A stretch of DNA of 8,237 bases from an uncultured Lachnospiraceae bacterium (lineage in GTDB: Bacteria > Bacillota > Clostridia > Lachnospirales > Lachnospiraceae), in assembly GCA_947305345.1 (NCBI GenBank), contig CAMZDH010000018.1, positions 1 to 8,237 on the forward strand, given 5' to 3'. The notes beneath the pieces were generated by a model. That model had not been told where the DNA came from. It saw only the letters and a list, made by a program, of their open reading frames with translations, and ran no database searches. Positions within the stretch are counted from its first letter, which is position 1. Every line of letters begins with the position of its first letter. Positions 1-5,446 of the stretch are shown here, in pieces. The position numbers and the translations under genes were made by a program.

Positions 1-321
1 GAACCGTCCTTCCGCCGCGGCGATGAGGTCCGAGATCTGGATCGCCGCCATCTTAGCTACGGCGCGCGAGACCTCATTGTCCTTGCCGGAAAGCAGGTAC
101 TGCGGCCGCCCCATTTCCTCGACGCGCAGATAAAACCGCCCGTTGAGCGCGGTGCCGTCCGGAGAATCATTCATCTGCCGGAGAATCGATTTGACTTCCG
201 GCGCGGACTTCGCGCCCTCCGCCGTCACCTTCACATCGCCGGTCGTAAAGACCTCGAGCTCCACGCCGGTGGTTTCCTTGATCCTCAAAAGGACGCCGGT
301 AATGGCCTGGTTTGTGATCAT
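1..321 (-). CDS. Probable PucR/CdaR-like helix-turn-helix regulator, N-terminal fragment
   Basis: This open frame starts at the ATG at 321-319 and runs without a stop for 107 codons to the window edge, so only the N-terminus is present. It begins MITNQAITGVLLRIKETTGV and ends with a helix reading KMAAIQISDLIAAAEGRF. From memory, this pattern (a small sensory-type domain ending in an AA-x-QI-x-x-L-x-x-A-x-x-x-RF helix) resembles the N-terminal region of Lachnospiraceae regulators that carry a PucR-type C-terminal HTH and commonly lie downstream of an msmX/ugpC ATPase gene, as here. The DNA-binding domain would lie outside the window, so the regulator assignment is by resemblance and gene context only. 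The start is supported by an AGGAGG site 8 bases upstream. The gene is separated from msmX by an intrinsic terminator, so it probably has its own promoter or depends on read-through. The ligand is unknown. Confidence 0.6.
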   Translation of the reverse strand, partial: MITNQAITGVLLRIKETTGVELEVFTTGDVKVTAEGAKSAPEVKSILRQMNDSPDGTALNGRFYLRVEEMGRPQYLLSGKDNEVSRAVAKMAAIQISDLIAAAEGRF

Positions 322-329
322 CTGTCAAT

Positions 330-335
330 CCTCCT
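330..335 (-). promoter_or_regulatory. Ribosome binding site of the PucR-like gene
   Basis: The minus strand reads AGGAGG, a perfect Shine-Dalgarno core, followed by 8 bases (ATTGACAG) and then ATG. It fixes the start of the truncated regulator at 321, which the fragment's recognisable N-terminus also supports. Confidence 0.85.
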
Positions 336-357
336 GCTGGCTGCATAAGATATCTAT

Positions 358-363
358 ATTATC
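358..363 (-). promoter_or_regulatory. Candidate -10 element ahead of the PucR-like gene
   Basis: Just downstream of the msmX terminator the minus strand is AT-rich and contains GATAAT, matching TATAAT at 5 of 6 positions, about 36 bases before the start codon. No good -35 hexamer lies 16-18 bases upstream, because that position falls in the T-tract of the terminator. The call is therefore weak and rests on position and the single hexamer. Confidence 0.25.
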
Positions 364-380
364 ATACTCTTTTTTTAGCA

Positions 381-422
381 AAAAGAAAAGGGGAACGCGG
401 ACTTTTTTTCGCATTCCCCTTT
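381..422 (-). terminator. Intrinsic terminator after msmX
   Basis: On the minus strand, 19 bases after the msmX stop codon, a stem forms between 422-410 (AAAGGGGAATGCG) and 399-387 (CGCGTTCCCCTTT). It has 13 pairs including one T-G wobble, and a 10-base loop rich in A. The stem runs directly into TTTTCTTTTT. This is a classic Rho-independent terminator for transcription from msmX. The opposite strand lacks a comparable T-tract and has a C-A mismatch in the stem, so it works in the minus direction only. Confidence 0.9.
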
Positions 423-441
423 GGATCCGAAAGCGGATGAA

Positions 442-1542
442 TTAGAACAGCGCCATCGTCGTGTCGACGTCAAACGCGTGGACGTGATCGAAATTGATCG
501 CAAAATCGACCTCGGTGCCCGGCTTGGACTGCGTACCCGGATCGACGCGGGCGGTCACGTTCTGCTCCGCAACGTCGAAATACAGGAAGACTTCGGCGCC
601 GAGCAGCTCGTACACGCGGATCGTCGCATGGATCGTATTCGGCGTGCCGGGCGCTGCTTCCGACATGTCTTCCGGACGGAAGCCGAAGCAGACCTTCTGT
701 CCGGCATAGCCGCCGTCCAGAAGCACCTTGCTCTGTTTTTCCGGAAGCGTCAGACGGTTGCCGTCCGGAAACACCATCGTCGCCTTGCCGCCTTCTTCGA
801 CGCAGTCGCAGTCGATCAGGTTCATCTGTGGAGAGCCGATGAAGCCGGCGACGAACTTGTTGCAGGGATGAGAATACAGGATGTTCGGGGAATCGACCTG
901 CTGAATGATGCCGTCCTTCATGACGACGATGCGGGTGCCGAGCGTCATGGCCTCGGTCTGGTCATGTGTGACATAGACGATCGTCGTGCCGAGGCGCTGA
1001 TGCAGCTTCGAGATCTCGATACGCATCTGCACGCGGAGCTTGGCATCCAGGTTCGACAGCGGCTCGTCCATCAGGAAGATCTTCGGATTTCGAACGATCG
1101 CGCGGCCCATGGCCACACGCTGTCTCTGACCGCCGGACAATGCCTTCGGTTTACGGTCTAACAGGTGCTCAATGTCGAGGATCTTCGCGGCCTCATGCAC
1201 GAGGCGGTTGATCTCGGCCTTCGGGACTTTCCGGAGTTTTAAGCCGAATGCCATGTTATCATAAACAGACATATGCGGATACAAGGCGTAGTTCTGGAAG
1301 ACCATTGCGATGTCGCGGTCCTTCGGCTCCACCTCGTTGACCAGCCTGTCGCCGATCCAGCATTCGCCGCCGCTGATCTCTTCGAGGCCAGCGATCATGC
1401 GGAGGGTCGTCGATTTGCCGCAGCCGGAAGGTCCTACAAAAATGATGAATTCCTTGTCTTCGACTTCCAGGTTGAAGTCCTTGACCGCAATGAATCCGTT
1501 CGAGTAAACCTTGGTAACATTCTTCATGGATAAACTTGCCAT
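442..1542 (-). CDS. msmX: MsmX/MsmK/UgpC-type multi-sugar ABC transporter ATP-binding protein
   Basis: This 366-residue cytoplasmic ATPase energises CUT1-class importers of oligosaccharides. It has Walker A GPSGCGKST (residues 37-45), Q-loop Q83, signature LSGGQ (135-139), Walker B IFLMDE (155-160, catalytic E160), D-loop SNLD (163-166) and switch H193. From about residue 235 follows the OB/TOBE-type regulatory region typical of the MalK/MsmX/UgpC branch, including the FRPED motif. Length and the start MASLSMKNVTKVY fit the family, and an AAGGAGA site precedes the ATG. No permease or solute-binding gene lies beside it. In Firmicutes the known MsmX proteins are shared ATPases serving several transporters, so that role is inferred here. 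The exact substrates, and the choice between the names msmX, msmK and ugpC, cannot be read from the sequence. The gene follows a 137-base gap after the LCP gene and ends in a strong terminator. Confidence 0.93.
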   Translation of the reverse strand: MASLSMKNVTKVYSNGFIAVKDFNLEVEDKEFIIFVGPSGCGKSTTLRMIAGLEEISGGECWIGDRLVNEVEPKDRDIAMVFQNYALYPHMSVYDNMAFGLKLRKVPKAEINRLVHEAAKILDIEHLLDRKPKALSGGQRQRVAMGRAIVRNPKIFLMDEPLSNLDAKLRVQMRIEISKLHQRLGTTIVYVTHDQTEAMTLGTRIVVMKDGIIQQVDSPNILYSHPCNKFVAGFIGSPQMNLIDCDCVEEGGKATMVFPDGNRLTLPEKQSKVLLDGGYAGQKVCFGFRPEDMSEAAPGTPNTIHATIRVYELLGAEVFLYFDVAEQNVTARVDPGTQSKPGTEVDFAINFDHVHAFDVDTTMALF

Positions 1543-1551
1543 AGTGTTCTG

Positions 1552-1558
1552 TCTCCTT
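1552..1558 (-). promoter_or_regulatory. Ribosome binding site of msmX
   Basis: The minus strand reads AAGGAGA, about 9 bases before the ATG at 1542. It supports that start rather than the internal Met codon at residue 6. Confidence 0.8.
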
Positions 1559-1587
1559 CTTTGCCGCGGCGCCCTGCCGCATTCAAA

Positions 1588-1617
1588 TCTATACTAAATA
1601 AATATACCTTTTTTGAA
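1588..1617 (-). promoter_or_regulatory. Weak candidate promoter for msmX
   Basis: In the AT-rich gap upstream of msmX the minus strand has TTCAAA (1617-1612) and TATAGA (1593-1588) separated by 18 bases. Each matches the sigma-A consensus at only 4 of 6 positions. Overlapping alternatives such as TATATT (1606-1601) exist. A perfect TTGACA at 1668-1663 lacks a -10 at the right distance. A promoter somewhere in this gap is likely because the gap is long and AT-rich, but its exact position is uncertain. Confidence 0.25.
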
Positions 1618-1621
1618 GTCA

Positions 1622-1641
1622 CATTTCCATATGGTGAAATG
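1622..1641. repeat. Inverted repeat upstream of msmX, possible operator
   Basis: A perfect 6-base inverted repeat, CATTTC and GAAATG, flanks an 8-base spacer (CATATGGT) that includes the palindrome CATATG. It lies about 80 bases upstream of the msmX start, just upstream of the candidate promoter, where a regulator could bind. No T-tract follows it on either strand, so it is not a terminator. I do not recognise the site of any named regulator, and short dyads in AT-rich DNA can arise by chance. Confidence 0.35.
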
Positions 1642-1680
1642 ACGAAATTGTATTCTCGATTTTGTCAACTTTTTACAATT
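1641..1680. repeat. Cluster of overlapping dyads after the LCP gene
   Basis: Three partly overlapping inverted repeats fall in 40 bases. GACGAAAT/ATTTTGTC (1641-1648 with 1659-1666) has one mismatch. AATTGTA/TACAATT (1646-1652 with 1674-1680) is exact and begins at the first base of the LCP stop triplet. TGTCAA-CTT-TTTACA (1663-1677) is a 6-3-6 dyad with one mismatch and contains TTGACA on the minus strand. None is followed by a T-tract in the minus direction, so the LCP gene has no obvious intrinsic terminator here. The cluster may be regulatory for msmX or may reflect base composition. Confidence 0.3.
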
Positions 1681-2960
1681 CAATACACCGCGAGCCGCCA
1701 GAGTTCCTGCGTCTTCGCATAGTTCGGAACGAGGTTGCCGTTGATGCCCTGATACCAGCCGTCGTACGGGATCCGCTGCTGCTGGACCGTATACTGGTTG
1801 ATCGAAAACAGATCGCCGATGAGCTTTAAGAGCGTCCCCTGATCGATGTTGTGATAGATGTACGGCAGAATCTCGTTCGCGACCTGGGTGAGATCCCCTA
1901 AACTGCCGCTCTTCGCCTTGTTGATGATCGCGATGAGCACGTTCCGCTGCCGTTGCGTCCGCAGGTAATCGTTGCCGCCGGAGCTGCGGTCGCGGGCGTG
2001 CGTCACAGCCTGAACGCCGTTCAGATGCACGACCTGAGGCTCGGTAATCGTGATGCTGCAGTAGGCGGCTTCCTTGACCGTGAGGTAGAGATCGCTCCCG
2101 CCCAGAATCTCGATGATGTTGGCCATCTTGTCAAAATCCGTCCAGGCGTAGTTGTTGACCGGGATCGCAAAGTTCTGCCAGAGCGTGTTGACGAGCAGCG
2201 GACCGCCGCCGACCGCGAACGCATTGTTCAGTTTCCGGACGCCGACGCCCGGGATGCTTGCCTGCGTATCGCGCATGAGCGAGGTCAGGGTCAGGGTCTT
2301 TTTCTCATAATTGATCGAGAGCACCACCATCGAGTCGGAGTTGCCGTTCCAGGTCGCGGCCCGCCGGTCGACGCCGACAAGCAAAAGATTGTAGACCTTG
2401 TCGTTCGGAGTCGGCACGAGCTGTCCGGTGTTTTCATACTTGCCGTCGGGATTTCCCATATATTCGGTGTATTGAGTCGGGCTCGGCCCGGGATTCACCG
2501 GTGTGACCTGATTTCCTGGGTTGTCCGCGACCGCCTGCGTCGACATCTCCGGAAGCGTCGCGTCGGTCTCCGGCGAAGGTGCTTCCGACATCCTCGCAAG
2601 GTCTTCCGCCGCGCGCCTGAGCGCCTCGATCTCCGCTTCGATCGACGCTTCGATCGAAGGATCCAGCTCGGTCGCGTTGGAAAGCGATTCGAGGAGTTCT
2701 GCATTGATCGTGTTCGACTCGTCGGGAATGTAATTCGTCTTGTTGTAAAAATGCTGAAAAACGAGGAAAGCGCCGCCGACCGTGACAAGTAAGAGCAGCA
2801 CGAGCGACAGGGCCAGGATCAGGATCCAGGTCCTTTTCTTCTTTTTCGGGCTTTCTTCGGAAACGTCGTCCTCTTCTTCAGGTATTTCCTCCAGAAGATC
2901 CTCCGGCGTCTCCTCTTCCAGCGCGTCGCGAAGCTCCTCGCGCACGTCTTCTTCGTTCAT
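1680..2960 (-). CDS. LytR-CpsA-Psr (LCP) family cell-wall polymer transferase
   Basis: This 426-residue membrane protein belongs to the LCP family, which transfers undecaprenyl-linked polymers such as teichoic acids or capsule to peptidoglycan on the outer face of the membrane. Residues 1-43 form a cytoplasmic tail with 20 acidic residues in the first 38, then KKKKR. A single membrane helix spans about 45-68. Residues 70-187 are a stalk containing SIEA/SIEA/EIEA repeats (102-113) and a Pro/Asn-rich linker. The LCP domain runs from about 188: NLLLVGVD (191-198), NSDSMVV with D209, LMRDT with R230 and D231, KLNNAFAVGG (243-252), LNGVQAVTHARDR (313-325) and DYLRTQRQRN (331-340). These correspond to the conserved Asp/Arg residues that bind the polyprenyl phosphate in characterised members. 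The ATG overlaps the phosphorylase stop codon in ATGA, with AAAGGAG five bases upstream, indicating translational coupling. The transferred polymer cannot be inferred. Confidence 0.9.
   Translation of the reverse strand: MNEEDVREELRDALEEETPEDLLEEIPEEEDDVSEESPKKKKRTWILILALSLVLLLLVTVGGAFLVFQHFYNKTNYIPDESNTINAELLESLSNATELDPSIEASIEAEIEALRRAAEDLARMSEAPSPETDATLPEMSTQAVADNPGNQVTPVNPGPSPTQYTEYMGNPDGKYENTGQLVPTPNDKVYNLLLVGVDRRAATWNGNSDSMVVLSINYEKKTLTLTSLMRDTQASIPGVGVRKLNNAFAVGGGPLLVNTLWQNFAIPVNNYAWTDFDKMANIIEILGGSDLYLTVKEAAYCSITITEPQVVHLNGVQAVTHARDRSSGGNDYLRTQRQRNVLIAIINKAKSGSLGDLTQVANEILPYIYHNIDQGTLLKLIGDLFSINQYTVQQQRIPYDGWYQGINGNLVPNYAKTQELWRLAVY
2634..2657 (-). repeat. Two perfect 12-base tandem repeats inside the LCP gene
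   Basis: The minus strand carries TCGATCGAAGCG twice in direct succession, encoding SIEASIEA; a diverged third unit encodes EIEA. The unit is in frame (four codons) and lies in the extracytoplasmic stalk between the membrane helix and the catalytic domain. It looks like a small in-frame duplication that lengthens a helix. Confidence 0.75.
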
Positions 2961-5446
2961 TTCTTCTCCTTTAACATCTTAATCCTGTCAAGATGCCAGA
3001 TCTCCTTCACGTACTCCCGGATCGTCCGGTCGGAGGAGAACTTGCCGCAGCGTGCGGTCTGAAGCATGGCCATTCTGGCCCATCTCTTCTGGTCCTTGTA
3101 GGCCTCATTGACCCGCATTTCCGCTTCGTGATAAGGAATGAAATCCTTTAGAATGAAGTACCGGTCCGCCCGGTCGTTGCCATAGCTGTTTAACAGGCTG
3201 TCGTAGAGTCCCCGGAAGATCTCCGGATTCTCCGGTGCGAACGTCCCGTTGATGAGCTGCATCAGGACGTCCCTGAGTTCGTCGTTCGTCCTAAAGATCT
3301 CGTCCGGCCGGTAGCTGCCGTTCTGTTCATAGGCGATGACTTCATCGGAAGACAGACCGAAGATGAACGCGTTTTCTTTTCCGACTTCCTCGACGATCTC
3401 GATGTTCGCGCCATCCATCGTGCCGATCGTGACCGCGCCGTTCAGCATGAATTTCATGTTGGACGTGCCGGAGGCCTCCTTGGAAGCCGTCGAGATCTGC
3501 TCGGAAACATCTGCCGCCGCGAAGATCAGTTCGGCGTTCGAGACCTTGTAGTCCTCGATGAAGACGACCTTGATCTTCCCGTGGATCGAGGCGTCCGAAT
3601 TGATCACGTCCGCGACCGAATTGATCAATTTGATCGTCATCTTCGCGCGTTCATAGCCGGCCGCCGCCTTGGCGCCGAAAATGTAGGTCCGCGGGTAGAA
3701 ATCCGCCATGAACGCGGCGTCGTTTTTCATTTTCGAATACAGGTACATCACGTGCAGGATGTTCATCAGCTGACGCTTGTACTCGTGCAGCCGCTTGACC
3801 TGGACGTCGAAGATCGAGAACGGGTCGACGACGATGCCGTTGTGTTCCTTGATGTACTGCGCGAGGCGGACCTTGTTGAGGAACTTGATCTGCATGAATT
3901 CGCGCTGCGACTTGTCGTCGTTCACGTAGCGCTCGAGTCCGGTCATTTCGGAAAGGTCGGTCATCCAGCCGTTTCCGATGTGCGCCGTCACCCATTCGGC
4001 GAGCCGCGGATTGCCGTGCGCGAGGAACCGGCGCTGCGTGATGCCGTTCGTCATGTTGCGGAACTTGTTCGGCCACATTTCATAGAAGTCCCGAAGTTCC
4101 TGTTCCTTGAGGATCTTCGTGTGGATCGCGGCGACGCCGTTTACGGAGAACGCGCCGACGATCGCGAGGTAAGCCATCCGGATCTGTCCGTTGTGCAGGA
4201 TCTCCATGCGTGATACCCGTGCCTCGTCGCCCGGGAATTTTTCCCGGACCGCGGCGACGAACCGCCGGTCGATCTCTTCGATGATCCCGTAAATGCGGGG
4301 GAGCAGCCCTTTGAAGAGGTCGACCGGCCACTTCTCCAGCGCTTCCGCCATGATCGTGTGGTTCGTGTAGGCGCAGCATTTCGTGACGACCGCCCAGGCT
4401 TCGTCCCATTCGAAGTCATGCTCGTCCATCAGAAGCCGCATCAGTTCCGGAACGGTCATCGACGGGTGCGTGTCGTTCATCTGAAAGACGACCTTGTCCT
4501 CAAATCCTTTAAGAGACCCGCCATGACTATCCATGTACTTCTTGATCGCGGTCTGCAGGGTCGCGGAAATGAAGAAATACTGCTGTTTTAATCGAAGCTC
4601 CTTGCCCGCGTAATGGTTGTCGTTCGGGTAGAGCACCTCGACAATGTTCTTCGCGAGGTTTTCCTGCTCGATCGCCTTGGCGTAGTCGCCGCGGTCGAAC
4701 GAATCCAGATTGAAGGTGTTGATCGGCTCCGCGTCCCAGATCCTGAGCGTATTCACGACGCCAGAGCCATAGCCGACGATCGGCATGTCGTAGGGGATCG
4801 CGCGGACCGGGCGGTAATCCTTTAAGTCAAAATGCGCCCGTCCGTTTTCGTCCTTTTCCATCGAGACGTAGCCGCCGAATTTGACTTCGCAGGCGTATTC
4901 CGGACGGCGGATCTCGAACGGATTCCCGTCCTTCAGCCAGTTGTCCGGCACCTCGATCTGATAGCCGTCCTTGATCCTTTGCGCAAACATGCCGTATTTA
5001 TAGCGGATGCCGCATCCGTAGACGCCGTAGCCGAGCGTCGCGAGCGAATCGAGGAAGCAGGCTGCGAGGCGTCCCAGACCGCCGTTTCCAAGCGCCGCGT
5101 CCGGCTCCTGGTCTTCGATCGCATTGAGATTGAAGCCGAGTTCCTCGAGCGCCTCCCGGACGTTCTTTTCTTCCCCGATGTTGATGAGGATGTTCCCGAG
5201 CGTCCGCCCGATCAGAAACTCCATCGACATGTAATACAGGATCTTGACGTCCTGCTCCTCATAGGCCTTGTGCGTATCGATCCAGGCGTCGATGATCTCG
5301 TCCTTCACGGTATACGCGACCGCCTGAAACAGCTGCTGTTTCGAGGCGTCCTCGAGCTTCAGCCGGAACAGATGCTTCACTGCCTCCCGGACGTTTTCCT
5401 TGAAGGCTTCCTTGTCAAACGCTTTTTTTTCCGGTTCTTTTGTCAT
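2957..5446 (-). CDS. glgP: Glycogen/maltodextrin (alpha-glucan) phosphorylase, GT35 family
   Basis: This 829-residue cytoplasmic enzyme removes glucose from alpha-1,4-glucans with phosphate, giving glucose-1-phosphate. Length fits the family (roughly 800-840). Conserved blocks are present in order: ALGNGGLGRLAACFLDS (118-134), the IRYKYGMF segment (147-154), NDTHPSM followed by PELMRLL (324-339), TNHTIMAEALEKWP (361-374), NMTNGITQRRF (464-474), KRLHEYKRQ (551-559), GAKAAAGYERAK (591-602) and the pyridoxal-phosphate site EASGTSNMKFMLNG (657-670), in which K665 is the expected cofactor lysine. GTMDGANIEI follows (675-684). No truncation or missing key residue is seen. Sequence alone does not separate preference for glycogen, starch or maltodextrin. 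The start codon overlaps the ileS stop codon (ATGA) and has only a poor Shine-Dalgarno (AAGTGA, four bases upstream), so translation probably depends on ribosomes finishing ileS. The stop in turn overlaps the LCP start. Confidence 0.96.
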   Translation of the reverse strand: MTKEPEKKAFDKEAFKENVREAVKHLFRLKLEDASKQQLFQAVAYTVKDEIIDAWIDTHKAYEEQDVKILYYMSMEFLIGRTLGNILINIGEEKNVREALEELGFNLNAIEDQEPDAALGNGGLGRLAACFLDSLATLGYGVYGCGIRYKYGMFAQRIKDGYQIEVPDNWLKDGNPFEIRRPEYACEVKFGGYVSMEKDENGRAHFDLKDYRPVRAIPYDMPIVGYGSGVVNTLRIWDAEPINTFNLDSFDRGDYAKAIEQENLAKNIVEVLYPNDNHYAGKELRLKQQYFFISATLQTAIKKYMDSHGGSLKGFEDKVVFQMNDTHPSMTVPELMRLLMDEHDFEWDEAWAVVTKCCAYTNHTIMAEALEKWPVDLFKGLLPRIYGIIEEIDRRFVAAVREKFPGDEARVSRMEILHNGQIRMAYLAIVGAFSVNGVAAIHTKILKEQELRDFYEMWPNKFRNMTNGITQRRFLAHGNPRLAEWVTAHIGNGWMTDLSEMTGLERYVNDDKSQREFMQIKFLNKVRLAQYIKEHNGIVVDPFSIFDVQVKRLHEYKRQLMNILHVMYLYSKMKNDAAFMADFYPRTYIFGAKAAAGYERAKMTIKLINSVADVINSDASIHGKIKVVFIEDYKVSNAELIFAAADVSEQISTASKEASGTSNMKFMLNGAVTIGTMDGANIEIVEEVGKENAFIFGLSSDEVIAYEQNGSYRPDEIFRTNDELRDVLMQLINGTFAPENPEIFRGLYDSLLNSYGNDRADRYFILKDFIPYHEAEMRVNEAYKDQKRWARMAMLQTARCGKFSSDRTIREYVKEIWHLDRIKMLKEKK
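2966..2972 (-). promoter_or_regulatory. Ribosome binding site of the LCP gene, inside glgP
   Basis: The minus strand reads AAAGGAG, five bases before the LCP ATG. It lies within the last codons of the phosphorylase (Leu-Lys-Glu of the terminal MLKEKK). It decides the LCP start and explains how the gene can be initiated at the ATGA overlap. Confidence 0.8.

Noticed and set aside
143..445. Plus-strand small open frame spanning the left intergenic gap
   Set aside because: It overlaps the PucR-like fragment antisense and then translates the T-rich terminator region; no ribosome site or conserved product.
421..1161. Plus-strand open frame (246 codons) opposite msmX
   Set aside because: Fully antisense to Walker A/B-bearing msmX sequence and its start lies at the msmX terminator; no recognisable product.
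1663..1668. Perfect TTGACA as a -35 box for msmX
   Set aside because: The nearest good -10 (TACAAT, 1652-1647) is only 10 bases away and nothing suitable lies 16-18 bases downstream.
1663..1677. CcpA cre-like site (TGTAAAAAGTTGACA on the minus strand)
   Set aside because: It resembles the TGWAANCGNTNWCA pattern only if one base is removed, and it lacks the central CG, so it is kept only as an unnamed dyad.
1646..1680. Hairpin AATTGTA/TACAATT as a terminator of the LCP gene
   Set aside because: Seven AT-rich pairs around a 21-base loop with no T-tract after it; too weak for an intrinsic terminator.
1953..2792. Plus-strand open frame (279 codons) opposite the LCP gene
   Set aside because: Antisense shadow of a conserved gene; Arg-rich, low-complexity product with no family resemblance.
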